Positions 42,511-53,267 of a stretch of 64,000 bases of DNA are shown here, piece after piece; within the stretch, counting starts at the first letter, position 1, and each line of letters starts with the position of its first letter. The DNA comes from Duganella sp. (GTDB lineage: Bacteria > Pseudomonadota > Gammaproteobacteria > Burkholderiales > Burkholderiaceae_D). A program made the position numbers and the translations under genes. The DNA lies in contig JAMFSU010000011.1 of the NCBI GenBank assembly GCA_026225475.1, forward strand, positions 62,001 through 126,000, in the 5' to 3' direction. Under the pieces are notes generated by a model. That model had not been told where the DNA came from. It was given only the letters and a program-made list of their open reading frames with translations, and ran no database searches.

Positions 42511-44205
42511 ATGAAAAACTTGAAAATCGGCATTCGCCTTGGTCTTGGTTTCGCTGCTCTGTTGATTTTATTGGTTGCTGGCGCGACCTTCGGCTTGCGC
42601 CAGGTGTCCAAATTGAATGATCGCGTTGAAGCCATCACGTCGGTTGATGAAGGTAAATTATTGTCTCTTGGCAAGGTGCAGTTCGCCGTTGGCCTGCGCG
42701 CCATTGCTGCACGTAATCTGGTGTTGGTGTCTGATCCTGCCAAACAGAAGGGTGACATCGAACTGGTCACCAGCGCGCAAAAAGATATCGATGCCGGCCT
42801 GGCCGAACTCAATACACTGATGAAAGTTCCTGGCAATGCCAGTGCTGAAGAGCGCAGCGTGCTGGAAAAGCTGACCGCTCTGGAAGCGCTGTACTTGCCA
42901 ATTGCCAATAAAATTGCTGGGTTGGCGACCACCCAACAGGTGGATGCTGCCAAGACTGCTCTGGTCAATGAGTGCATGCCATTGCTTAAACAAGTCATCG
43001 CCACTATTGCCGACTTCAATACCTTGCTGCGTGGTAACGCCAAGGCCAATGTGCTGGAAGCTGAATCGGCCTATCAGGCATCCAAGATCACCATGATTGC
43101 CATCAGCGCATTTTCCCTGGTGCTCGGTTGTTTGATTGCCTGGTGGTTGACCCGCTCGATTTCTCGTCCTCTGCAAGAAGCCGTGATCATTGCCCAAAAC
43201 GTCAGCGCTGGTGATCTGACCAGCAAGATCGAAGTCAAGAGCCGTGACGAACTCGGTCAACTGATGCAAGCACTGAAGACCATGAACGACAATTTGTTGC
43301 AGATCGTCAGCGACGTTCGTCAAGGCACCGATACCATCGCGACTGCCTCGAGTGAAATTGCCAGCGGTAATCTGGATCTGTCGACCCGTACCGAACAACA
43401 GGCCGGTTCGTTGCAAGAAACTGCTTCGGCGATGGAACAACTGACTGCCACCGTCAAGCAAAATGCTGACAATGCCATCGAAGCTAACCAACTGGCCGAA
43501 ACTGCCTCGAACATTGCCATCAAGGGTGGCGCTGTGGTGTCCCGCGTGGTGGCAACCATGGCGTCGATCAACGAGTCTTCCAAGAAGGTAGTCGACATCA
43601 TCGGTGTGATTGATGGCATCGCCTTCCAAACCAATATCCTGGCGCTCAATGCTGCGGTTGAAGCTGCCCGTGCCGGTGAACAAGGTCGCGGTTTTGCGGT
43701 AGTCGCCTCTGAAGTGCGCAGCCTGGCACAACGCTCGGCCTCGGCGGCCAAGGAAATCAAGGAATTGATCGGTGACTCGGTCGGTAAAGTCGAAGCTGGT
43801 GCTGCACTGGTCGACGAAGCCGGCGTGACCATGGGTGAAATCCTCGACAGTGTCAAACGTGTGACCGGCATCATGGGTGACATCAGCTCGGCCAGCCGTG
43901 AACAAACCATGGGTATCGAACAGATCAACAACGCCATCGCTCAAATGGATCAGGTTACACAGCAAAATGCTGCCTTGGTCGAAGAAGCGGCTGCCGCAGC
44001 GGCTTCGATGCAAAGCCAAACCAGCAATCTGGCCAATGTGGTGGCAGTGTTCAAGCTCAACGAAGAAGATACAGCACAGGTGCAGTATGCCGCACCTGTG
44101 GCAATTGCGGCCCGGCGTGTGGCACCACGCGCTCAAGTGCATCGCCTGCCACAGCAGTCCGGCGCGGCGGGCTTGAATATGCAAGAACTGAGCTACGCAG
44201 CTTGA
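42511..44205 (+). CDS. Methyl-accepting chemotaxis protein (Tar-like topology)
   Basis: A 564-aa chemoreceptor. The first membrane segment is at residues about 8-28 (IRLGLGFAALLILLVAGATF), followed by a four-helix-bundle ligand domain up to about 190 and the second membrane segment near 190-210 (ISAFSLVLGCLIAWWL). A HAMP domain follows (RSISRPLQEAVIIAQNVSAGDLT). The signalling hairpin tip is IDGIAFQTNILALNAAVEAARAGEQGRGFAVVA, interrupted here only by this description's length limit. No CheR-docking pentapeptide is seen at the C-terminus. The neighbouring importers hint that it senses one of their substrates. Confidence 0.9.
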   Translation: MKNLKIGIRLGLGFAALLILLVAGATFGLRQVSKLNDRVEAITSVDEGKLLSLGKVQFAVGLRAIAARNLVLVSDPAKQKGDIELVTSAQKDIDAGLAELNTLMKVPGNASAEERSVLEKLTALEALYLPIANKIAGLATTQQVDAAKTALVNECMPLLKQVIATIADFNTLLRGNAKANVLEAESAYQASKITMIAISAFSLVLGCLIAWWLTRSISRPLQEAVIIAQNVSAGDLTSKIEVKSRDELGQLMQALKTMNDNLLQIVSDVRQGTDTIATASSEIASGNLDLSTRTEQQAGSLQETASAMEQLTATVKQNADNAIEANQLAETASNIAIKGGAVVSRVVATMASINESSKKVVDIIGVIDGIAFQTNILALNAAVEAARAGEQGRGFAVVASEVRSLAQRSASAAKEIKELIGDSVGKVEAGAALVDEAGVTMGEILDSVKRVTGIMGDISSASREQTMGIEQINNAIAQMDQVTQQNAALVEEAAAAAASMQSQTSNLANVVAVFKLNEEDTAQVQYAAPVAIAARRVAPRAQVHRLPQQSGAAGLNMQELSYAA

Positions 44206-44333
44206 TGAACGCGGCCAGCAGCGAACTTGGATTGATGAATTTGTTGTGGGGTAAGTAGTGTGGGGTGAGGGATGAGGTGCTATGCGCGCAAGCGCGACCT
44301 CGTAGCCGGTGTGACGAGTACCGGTGAATTGCG

Positions 44334-44367
44334 GGCGACTTACAGCAATGTAAGTCGCCTTTTTTTC
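44334..44367 (+). terminator. Intrinsic terminator after the chemoreceptor gene
   Basis: GGCGACTTACA and TGTAAGTCGCC form a perfect 11-bp stem closed by the GNRA tetraloop GCAA, followed by a run of eight T. It lies 128 bases after the stop and just before the convergent Lrp gene. Confidence 0.95.
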
Positions 44368-44391
44368 TTGTGGATGGCAACCACGCAGACG

Positions 44392-44853
44392 CTAGCCAAT
44401 CGGCAATGCGGTCTTGTATTTGACTTGCTTGAGCGCAAAGCTGGAACGGATGTTCTTGATGCCGGGAATGCGGGTCAGATAATCCATGATGAAATGTTCC
44501 AGTGCCTGTACATCGGGCACCACGATGCGCAACAGATAATCTTCATCGCCGGTCATTAAATACACTTCCATGACTTCGTCGAAGCCGCTGACGGCGGCTT
44601 CGAAGCGTGCCAGTGCGCTCGAGTCTTGCTTTTCCAGGCTGACTTTGACGAAGACATTGACTTTCAGTCCCAGTAGGTGCGGATTGCCGAGTGCCACGTA
44701 GCGCGAAATGATGCCTTCGCTTTCCAATCGCTTGACGCGCGCTAATGTCGGCGACGGCGATAAATTAATCTTGCCGGCCAGCTCCAGATTGCTTAGCGCA
44801 CAGTTCGCTTGGAGTAGGTTGAGAATGCGTAAATCAATTGCATCAAGTTCCAT
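44392..44853 (-). CDS. Lrp/AsnC-family transcriptional regulator
   Basis: A 153-aa Lrp-type protein. The HTH is at the N-terminus (LDAIDLRILNLLQANCALSN, then SPSPTLARVKRLESEGII). The ligand-binding RAM domain follows (EVMEVYLMTGDEDYLLRIVV, then RIPGIKNIRSSFALKQVKYKTALPI). The start at 44853 gives the usual N-terminus; longer starts add an atypical 24 residues. It is divergent from an AceE-like gene. The arrangement resembles MdeR-type Lrp regulators divergent from a keto-acid dehydrogenase E1 gene, so amino-acid-responsive control of that gene is likely. Confidence 0.92.
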   Translation of the reverse strand: MELDAIDLRILNLLQANCALSNLELAGKINLSPSPTLARVKRLESEGIISRYVALGNPHLLGLKVNVFVKVSLEKQDSSALARFEAAVSGFDEVMEVYLMTGDEDYLLRIVVPDVQALEHFIMDYLTRIPGIKNIRSSFALKQVKYKTALPIG

Positions 44854-44976
44854 GTTGAGTTGTTCCTGCTGAAATATTGATATTGGCAGCATATTCTGCT
44901 GCGCAATACTTGTCAAAGTATTCATTTCAGTGACTTATTCGGTGTCCTTCGGCGTAAAGTAATTTGTTGGTTCAAC

Positions 44977-47685
44977 ATGGAGAAAAATGTGGAAATGTCA
45001 TCCAACGGTAGTTTCGCCCAAGACTTGGATATTGATGCTCAGGAAACAGGAGAGTGGTTACAGGCGTTGCAAAGTACGCTTGAGCAGGTCGGCCCGGAAC
45101 GGGCGCGTTTTCTGCTGTCGCGCTTGAGTGCCGCAGCACAGCAGTGGGGCTTGAATTGGCACGACGCGCGCAATGCGCCCTATGTCAATACCATCCGCCC
45201 AGCGGAAGAAGCGCCGTTTCCTGGCGGCGCTACGGCGCAGGCGATGGAAGAGCATATGGCGTCGGTCATGCGCTGGAACGCGCTGGCCATGGTGGTGCGG
45301 GCCAATCGGCGCTATGGCGAGTTGGGCGGGCATATTGCCAGTTATGCGTCGGCCGCTGATTTGTTCGAGGTCGGTTTTAATCATTTTTTCCGTGCACGTG
45401 ATCAGCAATTCGCCGGTGATCTGGTGTACTTTCAGCCGCATTCCGCGCCGGGCGTTTATGCCCGTGCTTATCTGGAAGGGCGTCTGGACGAACAAGACCT
45501 CGATTTCTACCGGCGCGAAATTGCCGCCAAACAGCAAGGCAAACAAGGCTTGTCGTCGTATCCGCATCCCTGGCTGATGCCGGATTTCTGGCAGTTTCCG
45601 ACCGGCTCGATGGGCATCGGCCCGATCAATGCCATTTATCAAGCGCGCTTCTTGCGCTATCTGGAGCATCGCGGACTGCAAGAAGAGCAAGGGCGCAAGG
45701 TGTGGGGCATCTTCGGCGATGGCGAAATGGACGAGCCGGAGTCGCTGGCGGCATTGAGCCTGGCTGTGCGCGAACAGCTCGATAATCTGATTTTTGTGGT
45801 CAACTGCAATTTGCAGCGCCTTGATGGTCCGGTGCGTGGTAATGGCCACATCGTCGATGAACTGGAAACCCTGTTCGCCGGCGCCGGCTGGAATGTCATC
45901 AAGCTGCTCTGGGGTTCCGACTGGGATGAACTGTTTGCGCGTGATGAAGATGGTGCCCTGGTCGATGCGCTCAACCGGACCGTCGATGGCCAGTTGCAAA
46001 CCTTTGCCAGCAAGGATGGCGCGTTTAACCGTGCGCAGTTCTTTGACCAGAATGCCGGCACACGCAAGATCGCCGCAACGCTGAGCGACGAGCAGATCAA
46101 TCGCCTGCGCCGTGGCGGTCACGATATGCAGAAAATCTACGCCGCTTACCATGCTGCCGCCCAGCATCATGGCCAACCCACCGTGATTCTGGCGCAAACC
46201 AAGAAGGGCTACGGCATGGGTGCTGCTGGCGAAGGCAAGATGACCACGCATCAGCAAAAGAAACTCGATGAAGAGGCTTTGCTGGCGTTCCGCGACCGTT
46301 TCAAGCTGCCTTTGTCGGATGAACAGTGCACCAGCCTGTCGTACTACAAACCGGCGGCGGACAGCGCCGAAATGCAGCATCTGCTGGCGCGGCGCGCGGC
46401 CTTGGGTGGTGCCATGCCAAGGCGCATCGTTGAATACGTCAAACATAATGTGCCGCCGCTGGAGTCGCATGCCCGGTTTGCGCTGGAAGCCGATGGCAAG
46501 GAAATGTCGAGCACTATGGCATTGGTGCGCATGCTCAGTAACTTGCTCAAGGATCCCGGCATCGGCCGCCATGTGGTGCCAATCGTGGCCGACGAAGCAC
46601 GTACCTTTGGCATGGCCAATCTGTTTCGCCAGGTTGGCATTTACGCTTCGCAGGGACAATTGTATGAGCCGGAAGATATTGGTTCCATCCTGTCTTACCG
46701 GGAGGCGTGCAATGGTCAGATTCTCGAAGAAGGCATTACTGAAGCCGGCGCAATTTCATCCTGGACGGCGGCGGCGACCAGTTATGCGGTCCATGGTTTG
46801 CCGATGCTGCCGTTCTATATTTATTACTCGATGTTCGGTTTCCAGCGCATTGGCGATCTGATCTGGGCTGCCGCCGATCAACGCGCGCGTGGCTTCCTGA
46901 TCGGCGCGACCTCTGGGCGCACCACGCTGGGTGGCGAAGGGCTGCAGCATCAGGATGGCAGCAGCCATGTGCAGGCGGCCGGGATTCCCAACTGTGTCTC
47001 TTACGATCCTGCCTATGCCTATGAATTGGCGGTGATCGTCGATGAAGGTATGCGGCGCATGCTGGAGCGCGACGAGGATGTGTTTTATTACATCACGGTC
47101 ACCAACGAGAACCAGGAACAGCCGAGCTTGCCGAAGGTGGCCACACCTGTGCTGCGTAACGGTATCTTGCGCGGCATGTACTGCCTGCAGTCGCAGCCTA
47201 AGGCGCAGGTACGCTTGCTGGCGTCGGGACCGATGCTCAAGGAAGCGCTGGGTGCGGCGCAGTTACTGGAGCAGCATTTCGACATCTGTGCCGAGGTCTG
47301 GAGTGTGACCAGTTTCACCGAACTGGCGCGCGATGGTGTCGCAGCAGACCGTACCCGTCGGCACAAGCCGCTGCGGCGCACTTTGCCGTATGTGACACGG
47401 CAGTTGAGCGCGAGCAAGGCACCGGTGATCGCGGTCAGCGATTATGTGCGTCTGCTGCCCGAGAGTATTCGCGCCTATGTGCCGGCGCGTTATGTGACGC
47501 TCGGTACCGATGGTTTCGGGCGCAGTGATACACGGGCCAACTTGCGTGATTTCTTTGAAGTCGATGCGCGCTGGATTGCCTATACCGCATTGACGGAAAT
47601 AATGACCTTTGATGCTGAACGTCTGCACGCTGCGGCGCAGGCGTTGGGTGTGGACCTGGAGCAGCCCTGGTCCAACACGGTATAG
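44977..47685 (+). CDS. AceE-type (homodimeric) 2-oxo-acid dehydrogenase E1 component
   Basis: A 902-aa thiamine-diphosphate enzyme of the AceE family (E. coli AceE 887 aa). The cofactor motif is GDGEMDEPES followed by NCNLQRLDGPVRGNGH (residues about 247-295). The pyrimidine domain (PFYIYYSMFGFQRIGDLIW, then SGRTTLGGEGLQHQDG) and the C-terminal domain with LGTDGFGRSDTRANLRDFF are also typical. No E2 (aceF) or E3 (lpd) gene is adjacent. With the divergent Lrp regulator it looks like a specialised paralogue such as MdeB, acting on a keto acid from amino-acid breakdown. The start could also be 18 bases downstream. Confidence 0.88.
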   Translation: MEKNVEMSSNGSFAQDLDIDAQETGEWLQALQSTLEQVGPERARFLLSRLSAAAQQWGLNWHDARNAPYVNTIRPAEEAPFPGGATAQAMEEHMASVMRWNALAMVVRANRRYGELGGHIASYASAADLFEVGFNHFFRARDQQFAGDLVYFQPHSAPGVYARAYLEGRLDEQDLDFYRREIAAKQQGKQGLSSYPHPWLMPDFWQFPTGSMGIGPINAIYQARFLRYLEHRGLQEEQGRKVWGIFGDGEMDEPESLAALSLAVREQLDNLIFVVNCNLQRLDGPVRGNGHIVDELETLFAGAGWNVIKLLWGSDWDELFARDEDGALVDALNRTVDGQLQTFASKDGAFNRAQFFDQNAGTRKIAATLSDEQINRLRRGGHDMQKIYAAYHAAAQHHGQPTVILAQTKKGYGMGAAGEGKMTTHQQKKLDEEALLAFRDRFKLPLSDEQCTSLSYYKPAADSAEMQHLLARRAALGGAMPRRIVEYVKHNVPPLESHARFALEADGKEMSSTMALVRMLSNLLKDPGIGRHVVPIVADEARTFGMANLFRQVGIYASQGQLYEPEDIGSILSYREACNGQILEEGITEAGAISSWTAAATSYAVHGLPMLPFYIYYSMFGFQRIGDLIWAAADQRARGFLIGATSGRTTLGGEGLQHQDGSSHVQAAGIPNCVSYDPAYAYELAVIVDEGMRRMLERDEDVFYYITVTNENQEQPSLPKVATPVLRNGILRGMYCLQSQPKAQVRLLASGPMLKEALGAAQLLEQHFDICAEVWSVTSFTELARDGVAADRTRRHKPLRRTLPYVTRQLSASKAPVIAVSDYVRLLPESIRAYVPARYVTLGTDGFGRSDTRANLRDFFEVDARWIAYTALTEIMTFDAERLHAAAQALGVDLEQPWSNTV

Positions 47686-47705
47686 TCGGGCAGCGAGTGA
47701 TAATG

Positions 47706-47742
47706 AAAAGCCATCCGGTCACCTGGCCGGATGGCTTTTTTT
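47706..47742 (+). terminator. Intrinsic terminator after the AceE-like gene
   Basis: AAAAGCCATCCGG and CCGGATGGCTTTT form a 13-bp stem around TCACCTGG and run into a T tract. It follows the stop by 20 bases. Confidence 0.93.
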
Positions 47743-47842
47743 CCGCTTGCAATAAATTGCTATGGCTGAAAATAGTTCAAGTGTTGCCGTGACAACTGCT
47801 GCTATAGTCAAAAGCCGCATTCGTCCATCAGGAGTAGCAGAC

Positions 47843-48601
47843 ATGGCAGCACCGAAAAGAATCGCCTTGGTCACTGGTGCCGGTTCCGGCATCGGCAAGC
47901 AAATTGCGTTGGCCCTGTTGCGCGACGGTTATGGCGTGACGCTGGCGGGCCGCCGCCGCGAGGCGCTCGAAGACACCGTCAAGGAAGCTGGAGAATTTGC
48001 GGCGCAGGCATTGGTGGTGCCCACCGATGTCAGCGATGCGGCCTCGGTGCAAGACTTGTTTGCCCAGGCCAAGGCGCATTTTGGCCGACTTGATTTTTTG
48101 TTCAACAATGCCGGTATCTTTGCGCCGCCGATGTCGATCGAAGAGTTGAGCGTGGAGCAATGGCGGTCGGCGGTCGATATCAATCTGACCGGCGTATTCC
48201 TGTGTACCCAGCAAGCGTTCCATCTCATGAAGGCACAGACACCACGCGGTGGCCGCATAATCAACAACGGCTCGATCTCGGCGCATGCGCCGCGGCCGTT
48301 TTCAGCGTCCTACACGGCGACCAAACATGCAATTACCGGCTTGACAAAATCGACCTCGCTCGATGGCCGTCGCTACGATATTGCCTGCGGTCAGATCGAT
48401 ATCGGCAATGCCGCCACCGATATGACTGTGCGCATGCAAAAAGGCACCTTGCAAGCCGATGGCTCGACTCAGGTCGAGCCGACCATGGATGCCAGCCATG
48501 TAGCCAAGGCGATTTTGTATATGGATAGTTTGCCGCTCGATGCCAACGTGCAATTCATGACGGTGATGGCAACCAAGATGCCCTATATCGGGCGCGGTTA
48601 A
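47843..48601 (+). CDS. Short-chain dehydrogenase/reductase
   Basis: A 252-aa classical SDR with the NAD(P) motif [15 protein letters not shown] (near 10). It also has NNAGIFAPP (near 88), the catalytic Ser in [16 protein letters not shown] and the Tyr-Lys pair in [15 protein letters not shown]. The ending [20 protein letters not shown] is seen in a subgroup of uncharacterised bacterial SDRs. The start at 47843 follows CAGGAG. It stands alone between a terminator and the convergent ubiX gene. The substrate is unknown. Confidence 0.88.
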   Translation: MAAPKRIALVTGAGSGIGKQIALALLRDGYGVTLAGRRREALEDTVKEAGEFAAQALVVPTDVSDAASVQDLFAQAKAHFGRLDFLFNNAGIFAPPMSIEELSVEQWRSAVDINLTGVFLCTQQAFHLMKAQTPRGGRIINNGSISAHAPRPFSASYTATKHAITGLTKSTSLDGRRYDIACGQIDIGNAATDMTVRMQKGTLQADGSTQVEPTMDASHVAKAILYMDSLPLDANVQFMTVMATKMPYIGRG

Positions 48602-48610
48602 TGATAGGTT

Positions 48611-49201
48611 TCAGCTGGCTGGTGACTTGAGGCCATTCCAGCGCGGCGTCAGGTTGTGCTCGATGGCAAACAGGTCAAGCACGCGTCCAAGCGTGTGGTC
48701 GATCATTTGCTCGATCGATTGCGGCCGGTGATAGAAACCGGGCAAGGGGGGGAAGATGATGCCGCCCATTTCTGTGACAGCGGTCATATTGCGCAGATGT
48801 GCCAGATTGAATGGCGTTTCGCGCACCATTAATACCAGCCGGCGACGCTCCTTCAAGGCCACATCGGCAGCGCGGGTGATCAGATTGTCGGACAAACCAT
48901 GGGCGATTGCCGCTAACGTGCGCATCGAGCACGGCGCGACGATCATGCCGTCCGAGTTGTAGGAGCCACTGGCAATCGAGGCGCCGACATCGCGCACCGG
49001 ATGCACAACATCGGCCAGGGCCTCGACATGCTTGCGGCTCATGTCGAGTTCCTGGTGCAAATTGAGCACTCCGGCTTCCGATACCAGCAAATGGGTTTCC
49101 ACCCCAGCGGTACGCAACACTTGCAGCAGTCGCACGCCATAGGCTACGCCGGTGGCGCCAGTGATGGCGACGATCAGGCGTTGTGGCGCAGGGTGCATCA
49201 A
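48611..49201 (-). CDS. ubiX: Flavin prenyltransferase UbiX
   Basis: A 196-aa flavoprotein that prenylates FMN to make the cofactor of UbiD-type decarboxylases, used in ubiquinone synthesis. The FMN site begins with [15 protein letters not shown] (near 12-26), and [25 protein letters not shown] (near 75-100) is diagnostic. The C-terminal part has [13 protein letters not shown] and [19 protein letters not shown]. Its start overlaps the stop of the glutaredoxin gene (ATGATG). No ubiD lies nearby. Confidence 0.93.
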   Translation of the reverse strand: MMHPAPQRLIVAITGATGVAYGVRLLQVLRTAGVETHLLVSEAGVLNLHQELDMSRKHVEALADVVHPVRDVGASIASGSYNSDGMIVAPCSMRTLAAIAHGLSDNLITRAADVALKERRRLVLMVRETPFNLAHLRNMTAVTEMGGIIFPPLPGFYHRPQSIEQMIDHTLGRVLDLFAIEHNLTPRWNGLKSPAS

Positions 49202-49509
49202 GCCTTGAACAGGGTTTGCAGTTCGCCCGATTCGTACATTTCGTTCATGATGTCGGAGCCGCCGACGAATTCACCGTTGACATACAGTTGCGGAATGGTT
49301 GGCCAGTTCGAATATTCCTTTATGCCCTGACGCACATCGGGGCTTTCCAGCACGTTGACAGTGACGATATTTTCGGCACCGCTGGCCTTGAGCAATTGGA
49401 TTGCTTTGCCCGAGAAGCCGCATTGCGGAAATTGCGCCGTGCCCTTCATGAACAACACGACTACGTTTTGGGATACGGTTTCTTTGATCCAGGATTGCAC
49501 TTCGCTCAT
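49198..49509 (-). CDS. grxD: Monothiol glutaredoxin Grx4/GrxD
   Basis: A 103-aa monothiol glutaredoxin that carries 2Fe-2S clusters with glutathione. The active-site motif CGFS lies in [15 protein letters not shown] (near 27-41). The glutathione-binding [17 protein letters not shown] segment (near 70-86) is typical. The start follows GGTGTAG. It is coupled to ubiX by an overlap. Length matches the family (about 103-115 aa). Confidence 0.94.
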   Translation of the reverse strand: MSEVQSWIKETVSQNVVVLFMKGTAQFPQCGFSGKAIQLLKASGAENIVTVNVLESPDVRQGIKEYSNWPTIPQLYVNGEFVGGSDIMNEMYESGELQTLFKA

Positions 49510-49723
49510 GACTACACCTTCAAAAAGTTCTCAATGCCGCCATTATATGAAAAAGCGAGCCGGCGCGTTGGATGCATGCAGATTGCGTACCAAGAAATCG
49601 CCGGAATGTTTCTTTTTTTTGAAATGATGCCGTAAAGACAACGCTTTCCCGGCAGGGACTGTGAAATTGCTAAATTGTTTGCAGATTCTGGCCCTGCAGC
49701 CAAAATGGTGCCGAAAAAACAAG

Positions 49724-49745
49724 AAAGGGCGCCAGATGCGCCCTT
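49724..49745 (-). terminator. Terminator downstream of the GST gene
   Basis: AAGGGCGC-CAGAT-GCGCCCTT is a perfect 8-bp hairpin. On the minus strand it is followed by TTCTTGTTTTTT, which suits termination of the GST transcript. The same 22 bases recur at 57294-57315. Confidence 0.85.
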
Positions 49746-49775
49746 CAGTTCGTTCGGCAAATTGACGTACATGAT

Positions 49776-50381
49776 TTACTGCGGGAAGGTATCTTTGAAT
49801 GATTGTCGCTCGGACAACTTATCGTACAAGCGCAGTAACTCTGGATAGTTTTCTTTCCAAGGAGTATCGGGAAAACGGAAGTCCAGCCATCCCAGCGCAC
49901 AGCCCACCGCAACATCGGCCAGCGAGTAATGGTTGCCGACGCAATACGGCTTCTCGCCCAGTCCCGCCGCCATCGCCTTAAGCGCGGCTTCTACCTTGCT
50001 CCATTGACGCTTGATCCACTCTGGATTTTGCTGCCGTGTAGGTCGCTGTTTTTCCAGGCGCACCAGGACTGCCGCGTCGAGCATGCCATCGGCCAACGCT
50101 TCCCAGCATTTGACTTCGGCACGTTCGCGACCGCCGGTGGGCATCAGTTTGCCCACCGGGGTAAGTACGTCGAGATATTCTGCGATCACGCGCGAATCAA
50201 ACATCGCCCCGCCATCGTCCATCATGAGGCAAGGAACCTTGCCTAAAGGATTGAATTGCTGGACCGTAGTGGTCGCGGACCACACATCTTCCAGTACCAA
50301 CTCGCAATCGATCTTTTTCTCCGCCATGACGATACGGACTTTGCGAACAAAGGGACTTGCAAGTGAGGCAATCAGTTTCAT
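49776..50381 (-). CDS. Glutathione S-transferase
   Basis: A 201-aa GST. The thioredoxin-like N-terminal domain begins with LIASLASPFVRKVRIVMAEK (residues 3-22, with the catalytic Ser near 9). The glutathione-binding FNPLGKVPCLMMDDGGAMFDSRVIAEYL covers about 43-70. The helical C-terminal domain contains the N-capping motif YSLADVAVGCALGWLDFRF. It is a single-gene unit before purB on the opposite strand. Substrates are not predictable. Confidence 0.92.
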   Translation of the reverse strand: MKLIASLASPFVRKVRIVMAEKKIDCELVLEDVWSATTTVQQFNPLGKVPCLMMDDGGAMFDSRVIAEYLDVLTPVGKLMPTGGRERAEVKCWEALADGMLDAAVLVRLEKQRPTRQQNPEWIKRQWSKVEAALKAMAAGLGEKPYCVGNHYSLADVAVGCALGWLDFRFPDTPWKENYPELLRLYDKLSERQSFKDTFPQ

Positions 50382-50594
50382 AGTATTTCTAGGTTTAATC
50401 TGTGGCGATTATAGCATCCGGGATTTCGCATTAACGCTCGAACCCGCCGTTGCGACGACATGCAGCAACGATCCCGATACCCGCCACCCAGAATGGTAAA
50501 ATCGCAGCTTAAGTCGCCAATGTCGTTGCTTCCTAGATTTTCCGACAACAGAATGACTCGTATTTCATTCGCATTTCCCGCATTTTATTGTTAA

Positions 50595-51983
<1,389 letters not shown>

Positions 51984-51992
51984 TAGTGCAAC

Positions 51993-52023
51993 GGATTAGG
52001 TGGAAACCTACGCCACCTAATCC
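51993..52023 (+). terminator. Hairpin after purB
   Basis: GGATTAGGTGG and CCACCTAATCC form a perfect 11-bp stem around nine bases, ten bases after the purB stop. No T-run follows, so it may stabilise the message end or terminate weakly. Confidence 0.6.
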
Positions 52024-52056
52024 ACTCTAAAGCCCAACAATAAATAGCCTAAAGCC

Positions 52057-52581
52057 ATGGAACGCTACACAAAACCTGCCGTCTTGCTGCACTGGCTGAT
52101 CGCCGTCCTGATCATCGCCGCCTTCACCCTTGGCCTCACCATGGTCAACATCCCTGGCTTGACGCCGACCAAGTTGAAATACTTCTCCTGGCATAAATGG
52201 CTGGGCGTCACCGTGCTTGCCGTAGCCTGTGTGCGTCTGCTATGGCGCCTGACCCATGCCGCGCCAGCTTATCCGCTGCGCATGCCGGTCTGGCAGCAAA
52301 AGGCTGCACACGGCTTGCATGGCTTGTTGTACGTGCTGATGTTTGCAATTCCGGTTTCCGGCTATCTGTACAGCCTGTCGGCGGGCGTCCCGGTGGTGTA
52401 TCTGGGCTTGTTCCCATTGCCAGTTTTCATGGCGCCCAACCCGGAACTCAAACCCTTGTTAAAATTTGCCCATTACTGGCTGAACATGACTCTGCTGGCG
52501 CTGGTCTGCTTGCACGTCCTGGCGGCGTTGAAGCACCATTTCATCGACCGCGATGGTATTTTCAAACGTATGCTGCCCTGA
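52057..52581 (+). CDS. Cytochrome b561
   Basis: A 174-aa integral membrane di-heme cytochrome with four membrane helices. Heme-ligand histidines are in VLLHWLIAV (near 12), YFSWHKWLGVT (near 48), HGLHGLLYVLMF (near 86-90) and LVCLHVLAALKHHFI (near 155). Such proteins pass electrons between quinol and periplasmic acceptors. It is followed within 25 bases by two YceI-type genes, a common arrangement in proteobacteria that suggests a shared quinone-related function. Confidence 0.92.
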   Translation: MERYTKPAVLLHWLIAVLIIAAFTLGLTMVNIPGLTPTKLKYFSWHKWLGVTVLAVACVRLLWRLTHAAPAYPLRMPVWQQKAAHGLHGLLYVLMFAIPVSGYLYSLSAGVPVVYLGLFPLPVFMAPNPELKPLLKFAHYWLNMTLLALVCLHVLAALKHHFIDRDGIFKRMLP

Positions 52582-52603
52582 TCCACTCCTTCAAGGAAAT
52601 TTT

Positions 52604-53188
52604 ATGATTTCACGTTTCAAACTGGCCGCTGCAGTACTGAGCAGCGTTGCTGCCATCAGCATGACCACAGATGCGGTCGCTGCACCGCTCAAGGTCGATC
52701 CAGCCAAAAGCACGGTCAATGCCGTGTTCAAGCAACTCAACGTGCCGGTCGAGGCCAAATTCAAGAAATTCACTGCGCAGATCGATTTCGACAGTGCCAA
52801 ACCTGATAGCGCCAAGGCCAGCATCGATATCGATATCGCCAGCTTTGATCTGGGCGAAGCCGAATATAACGCCGAAGTACAAAAGAAGGATTGGTTCAAT
52901 GCGGCCCAATTCCCTAAAGCCAGTTTTGTCTCCAGCACAATCAAGGCAAGCCCAGGCGCACCAGCTGGCAGCAAGTATGATGTGACCGGAAAATTGACCA
53001 TCAAGGGCAAGAGCGTCGATGTCCACTTCCCGCTGAGCGTCAAGAAAGAAGGCAATGCACAAGTGTTCGATGGTGTAGTGCCGATCAAGCGTCTGGCCTT
53101 CAACGTTGGTGAAGGCGAATGGAAAGACACTGGCATGGTCGCCGATGAAGTCGTGATCAAGGTCCACGTCGTCACTACGCCATCATAA
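52604..53188 (+). CDS. YceI-family periplasmic protein
   Basis: A 194-aa lipocalin-like protein that binds isoprenoid chains such as quinones in the periplasm. The signal peptide is at residues 1-25 (MISRFKLAAAVLSSVAAISM, cleavage near AVAA). The mature part starts LKVDPAKSTVNAVFKQLNVPVEAKF, and the family strand FPKASFVSSTIKA lies near 100. The start follows AAGGAAATTTT. It is the second gene of the b561-YceI-YceI unit. Confidence 0.9.
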   Translation: MISRFKLAAAVLSSVAAISMTTDAVAAPLKVDPAKSTVNAVFKQLNVPVEAKFKKFTAQIDFDSAKPDSAKASIDIDIASFDLGEAEYNAEVQKKDWFNAAQFPKASFVSSTIKASPGAPAGSKYDVTGKLTIKGKSVDVHFPLSVKKEGNAQVFDGVVPIKRLAFNVGEGEWKDTGMVADEVVIKVHVVTTPS

Positions 53189-53267
53189 TTTCTACTTCCC
53201 TCACGCCGGGATGGTGGCGGCTGCCGCGCACCATCTCAGCGCTGCGGCTTACAGCAAAGGTTGGCGC

